Part shown: piece by piece, positions 39,510-48,768 of the stretch
How the letters are laid out: the number at the start of each line of letters is the position of its first letter
Numbering within the stretch: the stretch's first letter is position 1
Made by a program: the position numbers and the translations under genes
From: an uncultured Elusimicrobiales bacterium
Lineage (GTDB): Bacteria > Elusimicrobiota > Elusimicrobia > Elusimicrobiales > Elusimicrobiaceae
NCBI GenBank assembly: GCA_944327085.1
Contig: CALVGG010000004.1
Location: 1 to 64,000, forward strand
Direction of reading: 5' to 3'
DNA: 64,000 nt
The notes under the pieces: generated by a model
Told to the model about the DNA's origin: nothing
Databases searched by the model: none
What the model saw: only the letters and a program-made list of their open reading frames with translations

Positions 39510-40385
39510 ATGAAAACCGCAGGTATTATCGGCATTAACGGCATGGTAGGGCAGAAACTGCTGGCCGAGTTTAAAAAAATCAAAATTCCGTTTGAAATAA
39601 AAACTTTTGGCCGCAAAGACAACATTACCCCCCTGGATATTGCCGTTTTGTGTACGGATAATCCGGACTCCCGCCTGCTGGCCAAAGAATTAAAAGACAA
39701 AGTGCGCTTTATTGTGGATATGTCTTCCGAGTTCCGCCTGGAGCCCGATGTGCCCCTGGTCATACCGGAAATCAACCCGCAAACCATCACCGCAAATACG
39801 CACTTAATTGCCAGCCCCAACTGCACCACCACCGGCCTGGTGATGACCCTGGCCGCCCTGCGTGGGCACTATACGCCAACGGAAATTTTCTTTTGTTCTT
39901 ACCAGGCCATCAGCGGCGGCGGCAAAAAACTGCTGGAAGATTTCCACACTCCCGGTTCTTTATATGCCGGCAACTGCGTGCCGCAAATCGGCTCCATTCA
40001 ACCCAGCGGCTACACCAGCGAAGAGTTAAAAGGCATTTTTGAAACCCGCAAAATTTTAGACTTGCCAAACGTAAAAGTATACCCGCACACGGTGCGCGTG
40101 GGGGTGGAAAATTCCCACTCTTTAGGCGTAACGGCCAAGTTGGACAAACCGGCCGATTTAGACGAAATCAAAAACTTGATGAACGCCTTCCCCAATTTAA
40201 AATATACGGACGATATTGTAACCCCCAAACAGGTAAGCGGGCAGGAAACCACCTATGCCTGCCGCCTGCGCCGGGATTTGTATGAACCCAATATCATCCA
40301 TTACTTTATTACATTTGACAACCTGCTAAAAGGCGCTGCCATGAACGCCCGCCAGATAGTGGAGTTGCTGTTGGAGAAATTTTAA
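39510..40385 (+). CDS. asd: Aspartate-semialdehyde dehydrogenase
   Basis: 291 residues. Rossmann GINGMVGQKL at the N terminus, catalytic Cys in ASPNCTTTGLV (about residue 105), QAISGGGKK and the C-terminal HTVRVGVENSHS region identify Asd, which makes the aspartate semialdehyde used by DapA. It is about 40 residues shorter than most Asd proteins, mainly in the NADP-binding and dimerisation parts. The last base overlaps the dapB start. Confidence 0.9.
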   Translation: MKTAGIIGINGMVGQKLLAEFKKIKIPFEIKTFGRKDNITPLDIAVLCTDNPDSRLLAKELKDKVRFIVDMSSEFRLEPDVPLVIPEINPQTITANTHLIASPNCTTTGLVMTLAALRGHYTPTEIFFCSYQAISGGGKKLLEDFHTPGSLYAGNCVPQIGSIQPSGYTSEELKGIFETRKILDLPNVKVYPHTVRVGVENSHSLGVTAKLDKPADLDEIKNLMNAFPNLKYTDDIVTPKQVSGQETTYACRLRRDLYEPNIIHYFITFDNLLKGAAMNARQIVELLLEKF

Positions 40386-41059
40386 TGAAATCTATTTTAA
40401 TAAACGGCGGCAAAGGCAAAATGGGCCAAGCGCTTGCCCGCCTGATAGAAAAGAACCCCTCCCTGGGGCTCAGCGTGGCCGCCCTGCACGAAGCGGGTGA
40501 TCTGCTTCCCCCCCGGTTTGACTGCGTGATTGATTTTTCCTCCCCCCAGGGCGCGCAGGAAGCCTTTTACCTGGCCCGCGAAAAGAAAAAACCCTTTTTA
40601 ACCGGCACCACCAATTTGCCGGAAACATTCCTTTTCCAAATGCAGGAAGAAGACAAAATCCCCGTGTTTTACGCGCCCAACGTAAGCCTAAGCGTGTATT
40701 TTTTTACCGAACTGGCCAAAACCGCCGCGCGTATGTTCCCGGGGTATGAGGTGGCCCTGCACGAGGTGCACCACATACATAAAAAAGATGCACCCAGCGG
40801 CACCGCCAAAAAACTGGCCGACGCCCTGCACCAACCTTGGGAAAAGGTAACCTATGAACGCATAGGGGAAACCGTTGGCACGCACCGCGTCACTTTCAGC
40901 TGTGCGTTGGACGCAATCACCCTGGAACACAAAGCCTTAAACCGGGATCTGTTTGCCGATTCCGCCCTGCATATCGCCCTGTGGCTGATGCAGCGCGAAG
41001 CGGGCTTCTACACCATGTCTGATTACGCTAAATTTAAACTTAAGGAAAAGCAAAAATGA
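40385..41059 (+). CDS. dapB: 4-hydroxy-tetrahydrodipicolinate reductase
   Basis: 224 residues. N-terminal NAD(P)-binding GGKGKMGQAL and the family signature HEVHHIHKKDAPSGTAKKL, which holds the catalytic His and Lys. Slightly short for DapB. Start overlaps the asd stop (TAATG) and its own stop overlaps the next start (ATGA). Confidence 0.95.
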   Translation: MKSILINGGKGKMGQALARLIEKNPSLGLSVAALHEAGDLLPPRFDCVIDFSSPQGAQEAFYLAREKKKPFLTGTTNLPETFLFQMQEEDKIPVFYAPNVSLSVYFFTELAKTAARMFPGYEVALHEVHHIHKKDAPSGTAKKLADALHQPWEKVTYERIGETVGTHRVTFSCALDAITLEHKALNRDLFADSALHIALWLMQREAGFYTMSDYAKFKLKEKQK

Positions 41060-42471
41060 AAATTCACTTCGTAGGAATTGGCGGCGTGGGTATGAGCGCC
41101 CTGGCGCAGCTGCACGCAATGGGTAAAGATATAGTAACCGGGTCTGACCGGTTAATCAGCAAAGGCTATACGGACTTGGCCCTTTGGGACTATTTAAAAA
41201 AATTAAACATAGCCCTCTTTCCACAAGACGGCAGCGGCATTGACGAAAAAACGGATTTGGTGGTTTTGTCTTCCGCTATTGAAGAGGATAACCCCGAGCT
41301 GAAAAAAGCCAAAAAAATGGGGATTAAAATTATACACCGCTCGGACTTGCTTGCCAAACACGTGGCCGAACACCGCACCGTTGCCGTTTCCGGCACCAGC
41401 GGCAAAAGCACCACCACCGCCATGGTGTATGATATTTTGGCCTTTGCGGGGCTTAGCCCGTCCGTCATTACGGGGGCGGCTATTCTTTCTTTGCAGAAAG
41501 ACCAGGGCGTCTTTGGCAATGTATATAAAGGGGAAAGCGACATTTTGGTCATTGAGGCCGACGAGAGCGACGGCTCCATCGTGCAATACCGCCCGCACCT
41601 GGGCATTTGCTTAAACCTGCAAAAAGACCATAAAGAAATTGACGTGCTGCAAGGCTATTTTAAACAATTTATCAGCCATTGCAAAAAAGCCATTGTAAAT
41701 GCCGAAGAACCCAACCTGACCGCCATTGCCGGCGAGGCCAAAACCTTTGGCCTTACCCGCGGGGACATACACCCCTCGGCCATCAAGGCGGACGGTTTTG
41801 GCTCTGACTTTACCATCAACGGCCAGGAATTTCGCCTGCATATTCCGGGCCTGCACAATGTGGCCAATGCCACCGCGGCCGTAGCCGCCGCCCTGGAAAT
41901 GGGGGTGGACTTGGAAACCTGCGCCAAAGCCTTAAACAAATTTACGGGCATTGCGCGCCGTTTTGCCAGCGTGGGCACCTATAACAAAATAGAAGTCATT
42001 GACGATTTTGCCCACAACCCGCACAAACTGGGCGCCACGATAGACGCTGCCCACCTGCGCGGCAAACGCGTGCTGGCGTTTTACCAGCCGCATGCGTTTA
42101 CCTCCATCAAACTGTTGGCGCCGGAATTTGTGGACAGCTTTGCCAAACACATCGGCCCGGATGACCACCTTTGGCTTACGGAAGTGTATTACCCGGGTGG
42201 CACCATACCGCAAGGCGTATCCTGCCAAACCATTTACGAGGGCCTGCGCGCACGCGGCGTAAACGTAACGTATGACTCCTGCCGCGAACGCCTGCTGGCT
42301 GATATTGCCGCCAGCGCCCAACCGGGGGACGTCATCCTGGTGCTTGGCGCCAGAGACCCCACCCTGACGGACTTTGCCCGCAAAATTTTGGACGCCTTGC
42401 GCGAACACAAAAAAACGGGCACCTGCAAAGAGTGCTTGCTGGGCAACTGCTGTATGGCCTACAGCAAATAA
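41056..42471 (+). CDS. Mur ligase, MurC/Mpl-like
   Basis: 471 residues with the three Mur ligase domains: UDP-binding FVGIGGVGMSALAQ (N terminus), ATP-binding GTSGKSTTTAM (about residues 113-123), central DESDGS and a C-terminal DDFAHNPHKLGAT. The pattern is that of MurC (L-Ala addition to UDP-MurNAc) or Mpl (recycling of tripeptide), but the usual GTHGKTTT is GTSGKSTT and the HH pair of DDYAHHP is HN. The C-terminal end has a Cys cluster (CKECLLGNCC) not usual in MurC. Coupled to dapB by a 4-nt overlap. Which reaction it does is open. Confidence 0.8.
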   Translation: MKIHFVGIGGVGMSALAQLHAMGKDIVTGSDRLISKGYTDLALWDYLKKLNIALFPQDGSGIDEKTDLVVLSSAIEEDNPELKKAKKMGIKIIHRSDLLAKHVAEHRTVAVSGTSGKSTTTAMVYDILAFAGLSPSVITGAAILSLQKDQGVFGNVYKGESDILVIEADESDGSIVQYRPHLGICLNLQKDHKEIDVLQGYFKQFISHCKKAIVNAEEPNLTAIAGEAKTFGLTRGDIHPSAIKADGFGSDFTINGQEFRLHIPGLHNVANATAAVAAALEMGVDLETCAKALNKFTGIARRFASVGTYNKIEVIDDFAHNPHKLGATIDAAHLRGKRVLAFYQPHAFTSIKLLAPEFVDSFAKHIGPDDHLWLTEVYYPGGTIPQGVSCQTIYEGLRARGVNVTYDSCRERLLADIAASAQPGDVILVLGARDPTLTDFARKILDALREHKKTGTCKECLLGNCCMAYSK

Positions 42472-42474
42472 TTT

Positions 42475-42507
42475 AAAACCCCCGCTTTAGTAAGCGGGGG
42501 TTTTTTA
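42475..42507. terminator. Bidirectional intrinsic terminator
   Basis: 13-bp stem 42475-42487/42492-42504 with a 4-nt loop, T-rich in both directions; lies between the convergent MurC-like gene and murD. Confidence 0.92.
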
Positions 42508-42526
42508 TGTTAGGCAAAATTACCTA

Positions 42527-43933
42527 CTAGCGGCCTTTTTGCGTTTTCTTTTCACCGTCCATGCGGGAGGCAAAAATGCGCGCGTTCACCAACTGCTTAA
42601 ACACGCGGCCGCGGTGTTCAAAATCTTTAAACTGGTCAAAAGAGGAACACGCCGGAGACAATAAAACAATATCCCCTTTTACGGCGTTTTCAAAAGCGTA
42701 ATCCACCGCGCGGGGCAAGTCCCAACAGCGTGTAACCGGGAACACCGGCCCCAACTCGGCCTCTATTTTATCCATCGCCTCCCCTATGCAAAGCACGCGT
42801 TTGCAATACTCCTTAAGAAGCGGCACGAGCGGCGCGTAAGAGGCTCCTTTATCCCTCCCGCCCAAAATAAGCCATATATTACGGCTTTTATCAAAAGATT
42901 TTAAGGCGGTAACGGTAGAATCTACATTGGTGGCTTTGGAATCGTTTACATAAACCACGCCCGCATGGTGGGCAAATTGCTCTATGCGGTGCTCCATGGC
43001 GTTAAAGCGGTTAAAAACGGCCTGTACGGTATCGGGCTTCACCCCGGCCGCCAGCGCCATTAATGCGGCGGCCATGGCGTTTTCCACATTGTGTATGCCT
43101 TTTAAATGGGGCGGGCGGAGCTGGTATCCTTCGCTGAAAATAATTTCATCCCCGTCAAAAAATACGTCCGTTTTTAATAAATGGTTGGGGTGGGTGGAAA
43201 AAGCCAGCAGTTCTCCCTTGGCCTTGCCCGATATTTGCGCGCAGGCCGCGTCCGCCCCGTTAAGCACCAGCACATCGCCTTCCCGCTGGTTTTTAAACAC
43301 TTTGGCCTTGGCTTTAATGTAGTTTTTCATACCGCCGTGGTGGTCCAAATGATCGGGCGTTACGTTTAAAATACAGGCGTATTTGGGGCGGAAGTAGGTG
43401 CTGTCTTCCAGCTGGTAGCTGGAAACTTCTATCACCAAAAAATCACCGGGTTTTAACTGTTCCACCACGCTGGAAACCGGCGTGCCGATATTGCCGGAAA
43501 CAAAAGTTTGCCGGCCTTTGTCTTCCCGCTGGCAGTGTTCGTCCAAAATTTCACCCAGCAAAGCGGTGGTGGTGGTTTTTCCGTTGGTGCCGGTTACGGC
43601 AAAAACGGTAATATCTTTGGGGGCAAAGGCCAGGGCGGTTTCCAGTTCGCTAAAAACGGGTATGCCGCGTTTTTTACACTCCAAAAGCACCGGGCTGCCG
43701 GGCAAAATACCGGGGCTTTTAACAATAAAGTCACTGTCAAAAACGGCTTTGGTGTGGCCGCCCGTTTCCACCAAAATGCCGGCGGGCAGGTTAAAAGAGT
43801 CCGCATATTCTATAAAGGCTTCTTCACTAATCAGCACGTTATAACCCCGGCGTTTAAGCAGGGCCGCTGCGGCGCGCCCGCTGCGGCCAAAGCCAATTAC
43901 GCAGGCTTTTTTATATTTGTTTTTATGAAACAC
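42527..43933 (-). CDS. murD: UDP-N-acetylmuramoylalanine-D-glutamate ligase
   Basis: 468-residue MurD, adding D-Glu to UDP-MurNAc-L-Ala in the cytoplasm. N-terminal VIGFGRSGRAAA, ATP loop GTNGKTTTTAL (about residues 115-125), ILNVTPDHLDHHG and NDSKATNVDST are diagnostic. C-terminal tail is basic (EKKTQKGR). Overlaps the end of murE by 11 nt. Confidence 0.96.
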   Translation of the reverse strand: MFHKNKYKKACVIGFGRSGRAAAALLKRRGYNVLISEEAFIEYADSFNLPAGILVETGGHTKAVFDSDFIVKSPGILPGSPVLLECKKRGIPVFSELETALAFAPKDITVFAVTGTNGKTTTTALLGEILDEHCQREDKGRQTFVSGNIGTPVSSVVEQLKPGDFLVIEVSSYQLEDSTYFRPKYACILNVTPDHLDHHGGMKNYIKAKAKVFKNQREGDVLVLNGADAACAQISGKAKGELLAFSTHPNHLLKTDVFFDGDEIIFSEGYQLRPPHLKGIHNVENAMAAALMALAAGVKPDTVQAVFNRFNAMEHRIEQFAHHAGVVYVNDSKATNVDSTVTALKSFDKSRNIWLILGGRDKGASYAPLVPLLKEYCKRVLCIGEAMDKIEAELGPVFPVTRCWDLPRAVDYAFENAVKGDIVLLSPACSSFDQFKDFEHRGRVFKQLVNARIFASRMDGEKKTQKGR

Positions 43934-45383
43934 GGCTTTTACTCCCTAAGAACGCTAAAACGGTTTCTTTATCGGAAAAATGTTTTTTTTCCGTACCGAT
44001 GATTTGGTAATCCTCATGCCCTTTGCCGGCAATGATGACAATATCCCCGCTTTGGGCATATGCCAGCGCGCGGCGTATGGCGGCGGCGCGGTCCGGCTCC
44101 ACCACAAAGTTATTGCAGCCTTCCATGCCTTTTAAAATATCGGCAAAAATTTGCTGCGGGTCTTCGCGGCGGGGGTTGTCATTAGTTAAAAAAACCATAT
44201 CGCTGCGTTTGCAGGCGCTGGCACCCATTAAAGGGCGTTTGGTGCGGTCCCGCTCGCCCCCGCAGCCAAATACGGTAATAATGCGGTCTTTTTTAAAGCG
44301 CTCCACCGTATCAAAGGCGCGGTTAAGAGCCTCATCGGTATAAGCAAAATCCACAAATACGTAAAAATCCTGCCCCGCCTGTACGCGCTCCATACGCCCC
44401 GGCACACCGGGCAGCAAGGCAAGCCCTTCCCGTACGGTTTGGGGGTCTATCCCCTGTTGCACGCACACGGCGTATGCCGCCAGTGCATTGTATACGTTAT
44501 GGCGGCCCAATAAATGGATTTGGCACGGCGCGCCATTAATGGTAAAAGCGGTGCCGTCCAGCGTTTCCCGGATGTCTTTGGCCACATAGTCGGCCGGGGA
44601 TTCCAGGCCGTAGGTTACCACGCGCACTTTGTCCTTAAATTCCTGCACTAAACGCCGGCCGTAGGCATCGTCTGCATTGATTACGGCACAGCGGTTCTTT
44701 TTTTCGTTTTGCAGGCTGGAAAGTTCTTCAAACAGTTTACGCTTGGCCTGAAAATAATTTTCAAATGTGAGGTGATAGTCCAAATGGTCCCGCTGTAAAT
44801 TGGTAAATACGGCCGTATCAAAGTGGATGCGGCGCACGCGTTTCTGCTCCAAAGCGTGGGAAGAAACTTCCATCACCAAAAATTCGCTTTCTTTAAGCAC
44901 CATTTTGTGCATCAGTTTAAACAGCGGCAAAGCGGCCGGCGTGGTATTGGGCGCGGCGCACTGCACTTTGCCGTTAATGCGGTAATTAATGGTACCCAAG
45001 GCGCTGACCCGCTTGCCCGCGTGGGTGAGTACGCTTTCCACCAAATAGGCAATGGAAGTCTTGCCTTTTGTGCCCGTAATGCCTATTACTTTTAACCGGT
45101 CCGAGGGGCGCTGGTAAAACTCGTAAGCGGCGTCTGCCATATCGCGCTCAATATCGTCGGACTGATAATACAGCACCCCGTAGCGTTTTTTAGCTGGCAC
45201 GGCGGAAACAATCATCACCGCGCCGCGGGCAATGGCGTCGTCAATAAACAAGTTGCCGTCCACCCGCGCCCCCTGCAGGGCAAAAAAGATGGATCCCTGC
45301 CTTACGGCATTGGAATCAAAAGTTAAATCCGCCACCGGCAGATTGTTCAAATAGGCTAAACTGAGCACTTTGCTTAAACTCAT
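43923..45383 (-). CDS. murE: UDP-MurNAc-tripeptide synthetase, meso-DAP type
   Basis: 486-residue MurE. ATP loop GTKGKTSIAYL, TTPAALPLF substrate segment, GGERDRTKRPLMG and the DNPR motif (TNDNPRREDP, about residue 405) that selects meso-diaminopimelate. This agrees with the dapA-asd-dapB operon next door and predicts DAP-type peptidoglycan. Forms an operon with murD; divergent from the gene at 45418. Confidence 0.96.
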   Translation of the reverse strand: MSLSKVLSLAYLNNLPVADLTFDSNAVRQGSIFFALQGARVDGNLFIDDAIARGAVMIVSAVPAKKRYGVLYYQSDDIERDMADAAYEFYQRPSDRLKVIGITGTKGKTSIAYLVESVLTHAGKRVSALGTINYRINGKVQCAAPNTTPAALPLFKLMHKMVLKESEFLVMEVSSHALEQKRVRRIHFDTAVFTNLQRDHLDYHLTFENYFQAKRKLFEELSSLQNEKKNRCAVINADDAYGRRLVQEFKDKVRVVTYGLESPADYVAKDIRETLDGTAFTINGAPCQIHLLGRHNVYNALAAYAVCVQQGIDPQTVREGLALLPGVPGRMERVQAGQDFYVFVDFAYTDEALNRAFDTVERFKKDRIITVFGCGGERDRTKRPLMGASACKRSDMVFLTNDNPRREDPQQIFADILKGMEGCNNFVVEPDRAAAIRRALAYAQSGDIVIIAGKGHEDYQIIGTEKKHFSDKETVLAFLGSKSRVS

Positions 45384-45417
45384 AATACATATGTTATCAA
45401 ATTGATAGAATTTAGTT

Positions 45418-46200
45418 ATGCAAAAAGACCGTGCCTTTTTTGAACGCCTTTATAAGCGCTTTAACAAGCGGGGCCTGGTAACGCCGGACCCGCTGCAATT
45501 TCTGTATCATTACCCGCACATAAAAGACCGGGAACTGGCCGCTTTACTGGGGGCCTGTTTTGCGTACGGCAACGTAAAACAAATTATTAAAAATTTAAAT
45601 AACATTTTTGCGCTTATGCCCCAAGGCCCGCACGCGTTTATTACAAGCCACAGCGCCAAAGACTTTCATAAAACTTTTGCCGGCTTTAAATACCGCTTTA
45701 CCACCGGTCAGGAATTATGCGCCCTGCTGGTTAATTTAAAAACCCTGCTGGCCACATACGGCACACTGGAAAACTGCTTTTTACAAAGCTACTCCCCGCA
45801 GGACCCCACCGTGCTGCCCGCCCTGCGCGCCTTTGCCGCCAAACTGCGCCGCGGCGGGGAAATACACTCCCTGGTGCCGGACCCGCAAAAAACCTCCGCC
45901 CTCAAGCGTTTAAATTTATTTTTGCGCTGGGTTGTACGCCAAGACGAGGTGGACCCGGGCGGCTGGCAAAAGGTTTCTCCCTCCCAGTTGATTGTTCCGC
46001 TGGACGTACATATGCACCGCCTGGGCCGCATGCTGGGCTTAACCCGCCGCAACCAGGCCGATATGAACACCGCGCTGGAAATTACCCGCTCCCTGGCGCG
46101 TTTTAGCCCCAAAGACCCCATAAAATATGATTTTTGCCTCACCCGCTTTGGCATTCGGGACGATATGAACTATAAAGACCTTTCCGGAGCCGCCCGATGA
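45418..46200 (+). CDS. TIGR02757/DUF2400 family protein
   Basis: 260 residues. Matches the TIGR02757 family from PLQFLYHY, DRELAALLGACFAYGNVKQI, FLRWVVRQDEVDPGGW and IVPLDVHMHRLGRMLGL plus a closing YDFCLTRFGIR. The family has no established function; the C-terminal part resembles HhH-type DNA glycosylase folds. TAGAAT (45406-45411) ends 6 nt before ATG 45418 and no Shine-Dalgarno is present, so the mRNA is probably leaderless. Confidence 0.88.
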   Translation: MQKDRAFFERLYKRFNKRGLVTPDPLQFLYHYPHIKDRELAALLGACFAYGNVKQIIKNLNNIFALMPQGPHAFITSHSAKDFHKTFAGFKYRFTTGQELCALLVNLKTLLATYGTLENCFLQSYSPQDPTVLPALRAFAAKLRRGGEIHSLVPDPQKTSALKRLNLFLRWVVRQDEVDPGGWQKVSPSQLIVPLDVHMHRLGRMLGLTRRNQADMNTALEITRSLARFSPKDPIKYDFCLTRFGIRDDMNYKDLSGAAR

Positions 46201-46985
46201 TGCGCACCCACGGCAAACCCCCGTTTACCACGGCCGTTGTGCATGGCGGGCCGGGGGCCAAAGGTTCTTTGTATTTTTTAGCAAAAGAACTATCCTCCTA
46301 TACAGGCGTTTTAGAACCCATACAAACCCAATATACGCCACAGGCCCTGGCAGAAGAACTAAAAGAACAACTAACCCCCTTTGCAAAAACACCCCTTGTT
46401 GGGGTGGGGCACTCCTGGGGGGCGTGGCTTTTACTGCTCACCGCCCGGCAATACCCGCAACTGTTTAAAAAATTAATTTTAATCGGCTGCCCGCCGCTTA
46501 CCCCGCAATACGCCGCAAAGATACAAGAAAGACGTTTAGATAATTTGCCCCTGCCCCTGGCCAAGCGCTACGTACACGCCATTAAAACCCTGCAGCAAGG
46601 CCCGCAGGAAGCACAAGCCGCCGCCCTGCAAGAACTGGGCGCTTTATGCGAGAGAGCCGACAATGTGGACCCTCTTGATTTAGGGCCGGACCCGGACGGC
46701 TTACAGCCCGATGAAAAAGCCTTCAGCCAAGTTTGGCCCCTGGCGCAAGCACTGCGCCAAAACGGGGATTTGTTAAATGCCCTGCGCCAATTATCGCTGC
46801 CCGTTACGCTCATACAAGGTCAACAAGACCCGCACCCCGCCCAAGGCGTATACGAACCGTTTGCCCGGTGCGCAAAACCCTTAACCGTACACATACTGCC
46901 CGCCTGCGGGCACAGCCCGTTTGCGGAGCGGCAGGCAAAAGGCCCGTTTTACATACTGCTGCGTAAACTAATACTGGAAAATTAA
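46197..46985 (+). CDS. Alpha/beta hydrolase, prolyl-aminopeptidase-like
   Basis: 262 residues. HGGPGAKGS near residue 16 is the oxyanion-hole motif of proline iminopeptidases, GHSWGAW (about residue 75) holds the nucleophile Ser, QGQQDPHP the acid and CGHSPF the His. No signal peptide, so cytoplasmic. Could be a peptidase or small-ester hydrolase. Starts by 4-nt overlap (ATGA) with the upstream gene; its stop overlaps that of the convergent gene. Confidence 0.85.
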   Translation: MMRTHGKPPFTTAVVHGGPGAKGSLYFLAKELSSYTGVLEPIQTQYTPQALAEELKEQLTPFAKTPLVGVGHSWGAWLLLLTARQYPQLFKKLILIGCPPLTPQYAAKIQERRLDNLPLPLAKRYVHAIKTLQQGPQEAQAAALQELGALCERADNVDPLDLGPDPDGLQPDEKAFSQVWPLAQALRQNGDLLNALRQLSLPVTLIQGQQDPHPAQGVYEPFARCAKPLTVHILPACGHSPFAERQAKGPFYILLRKLILEN

Positions 46986-47560
46986 GAAAGTTCGTCCGTC
47001 ACGATCCCATACTTGGTAAGCAAGCCAGGCAGGGAATAAACGCTAAAGCGTGCCCCGCGCAGGCAGTTGGTTTCCGGGTCCAACGCAAGGCCAAAAGAGG
47101 TGGTAAAATCAGTCTTTTCCAAATGAGTATGCAAAAAAGACGCGTGGGTTAAATCACACCGCACAAAAGACGCTTCCTGAAGCAAAGTTTGCACAAAAGA
47201 CGCTTCGCGCAAATCACACTCTTCAAACACGGTTTTTTTAAGTGGAAGCCCCGCAAAAGAAGCAAAGCGCAGCATGCATTTTTTAAACCGCACCGCTAGC
47301 AGCCACCGCGCGCAAGCGTATAAAGGCAAGCCCTGCAATTTGCACTCCTCAAACACGACATTTTTAAAAGCGGTTCCTGTCACTTGCGCAAGGGACAAAT
47401 CACACCCGAAAAAAAGGCAGTCTTCAAACGTAAGCCCGTTTAATACGGCCCCGGGCAGGCGGCAGTTTTCAAAGCGGCAGCGGGCAAAGCTATCCGTACC
47501 GGCAGGCAATGCTTCCAAGCGGGTAAACACCTGCCGGTATTGGGTGTTATTCATGGGCAT
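46982..47560 (-). CDS. Pentapeptide-repeat protein, Qnr/MfpA-like architecture
   Basis: About 192 residues made of A(D/N)LXX-type repeats from about 25 to 165 (for example CDLREASFVQTLLQEASF), forming a right-handed quadrilateral beta-helix. The C-terminal segment NCLRGARFSVYSLPGLLTKYGI resembles the capping region of Qnr-type proteins that mimic DNA and protect gyrase. Many similar chromosomal proteins have other roles, so resistance is not claimed. ATG 47560 has GAAG upstream; it overlaps tilS by 14 nt. Confidence 0.8.
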   Translation of the reverse strand: MPMNNTQYRQVFTRLEALPAGTDSFARCRFENCRLPGAVLNGLTFEDCLFFGCDLSLAQVTGTAFKNVVFEECKLQGLPLYACARWLLAVRFKKCMLRFASFAGLPLKKTVFEECDLREASFVQTLLQEASFVRCDLTHASFLHTHLEKTDFTTSFGLALDPETNCLRGARFSVYSLPGLLTKYGIVTDELS

Positions 47561-48290
47561 TTTTTTCTTCAAATAACTCTTGTAATTCCTGCGCCATGCC
47601 GGAAAGATGCGCGCGGATTTGGGGTTGCTTGTCTTCCATCAACGGCAGCAGGCGGTGGCGTATCCAGTTGCGGGTGTAGGCATCGTCTGCATTGGTTTGG
47701 TCTGTCACGCAGGAAAGCGCGTTGGCCGCCAAATACGCTTCCACTTCCACGCGGGTAATGCACAAAAGCGGGCGCACAATTCCCACCCCGGTCGCCAGCG
47801 GGCGGCGCACCGGTATGCCGCAAAGCCCTTTGGCCTTGGTGCCGCGCAGAATATTGAGCAAAACGGTTTCGGCCTGGTCATCTAAATGATGTCCCAGGGC
47901 CACTTTAGTGGCGCCCCATTTTTTGGCCACGTCCGCCAAGGCCTGGTAGCGGCCTTTGCGCGCGGCGTGCTCCAGGCTTAAGTTCCACTTTTTGGCCAGC
48001 TGGCGCGCGGCTATTTTTTTGGTAAAAAAAGGAATGTTCCACTCGGCACAAAAAGCTTTGCAAAATTTTTGGTCAGCCAGGGCGTCCGCCCCGCGCAGAG
48101 AGTGGTTAACATGCAGGGCGGCTAATTCAAAATGTTTTTCTTTGGATAAATAATTTAAAAAATGAAGCAGGCATACCGAATCCGGCCCGCCGGAAAAACC
48201 CACCAATACGCTGTCCCCCCGTTTGATAAAACGGGACGCAAAAGCACGCATTCGGGGAAGAACGGAGGCTGAAAAACTTTTTTTTGTCAT
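47547..48290 (-). CDS. tilS: tRNA(Ile)-lysidine synthase
   Basis: 247 residues. PP-loop SGGPDSVCLL (about residues 30-39), HVNHSLRG and GHHLDDQAETVLLNILRG are diagnostic. It converts C34 of tRNA-Ile(CAT) to lysidine. At this length only the N-terminal catalytic domain and a short linker are present; the C-terminal domains of E. coli TilS are missing, as in other short forms. ATG 48290 lies 7 nt after TATACT (48298-48303), so leaderless; longer start at 48320 would sit upstream of that promoter. Confidence 0.94.
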   Translation of the reverse strand: MTKKSFSASVLPRMRAFASRFIKRGDSVLVGFSGGPDSVCLLHFLNYLSKEKHFELAALHVNHSLRGADALADQKFCKAFCAEWNIPFFTKKIAARQLAKKWNLSLEHAARKGRYQALADVAKKWGATKVALGHHLDDQAETVLLNILRGTKAKGLCGIPVRRPLATGVGIVRPLLCITRVEVEAYLAANALSCVTDQTNADDAYTRNWIRHRLLPLMEDKQPQIRAHLSGMAQELQELFEEKNAHE

Positions 48291-48297
48291 ATAAAAA

Positions 48298-48305
48298 AGT
48301 ATAAT
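48298..48305. promoter_or_regulatory. Overlapping divergent -10 elements (tilS and response regulator)
   Basis: Plus-strand TATAAT (48300-48305) and minus-strand TATACT (48298-48303) share four bases. The two promoters cannot be occupied at once, so expression of tilS and the regulator may be mutually exclusive. -35 regions are weak. Confidence 0.5.
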
Positions 48306-48335
48306 AAATATTACAGCCATTATGGGGTGAGTACT

Positions 48336-48704
48336 ATGAAAAAGAGAATTTTAATTATTGAAGACGAAACGTCCATCGTGGAACTTTTAATGCTGGTTCT
48401 TATGCGCGAAGGCTATGAGGTAAAAGCCTGCCAAAGCGGACGCGAAGCCATCGCCATGATAAAAGAATTCCACCCGAATTTGATTTTGCTGGACGTGATG
48501 TTGCCGGGGATGGACGGGGCGTCCATCGTAAAAATATTAAATGAAGACGAACAGCTGGGCTCTATCCCGGTAATTGTTACTTCCGCTTTAATAGAATCCC
48601 AAAAATTGTTTGAAACCTACCCGCAGGTGAAAGACTTTTGCGCCAAACCGTTTGTGCTCAAAGACCTGGTAATTAAAGTAAAACAAGCCATCGGGGATTT
48701 ATAA
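48336..48704 (+). CDS. Response regulator receiver-only protein
   Basis: 122 residues, CheY-like: acidic pair IIEDE (about 7-11), phospho-acceptor Asp in LLDVMLPG (about 53), switch Ser in VTSAL and Lys in CAKPF. No output domain, so it acts by protein contact. No histidine kinase is adjacent. ATG 48336 has GGGGTG upstream (48323-48328) and is preferred over GTG 48327. Confidence 0.93.
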   Translation: MKKRILIIEDETSIVELLMLVLMREGYEVKACQSGREAIAMIKEFHPNLILLDVMLPGMDGASIVKILNEDEQLGSIPVIVTSALIESQKLFETYPQVKDFCAKPFVLKDLVIKVKQAIGDL

Positions 48705-48725
48705 TTTATCTGCCCGCAAACAAAA

Positions 48726-48756
48726 AAACCCCGCGCCGTAAAGCGCGGGGTTTTTA
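48726..48756. terminator. Bidirectional intrinsic terminator
   Basis: 11-bp stem 48726-48736/48743-48753 (AAACCCCGCGC) with T runs on both strands, between the convergent response regulator and birA. Confidence 0.9.
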
Positions 48757-48768
48757 TTTATGTCAAAA

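Noticed and set aside
46982-47560. Pentapeptide-repeat protein as a quinolone resistance determinant
   Set aside because: Only the architecture and capping segment resemble Qnr; many chromosomal pentapeptide proteins have other or unknown roles.
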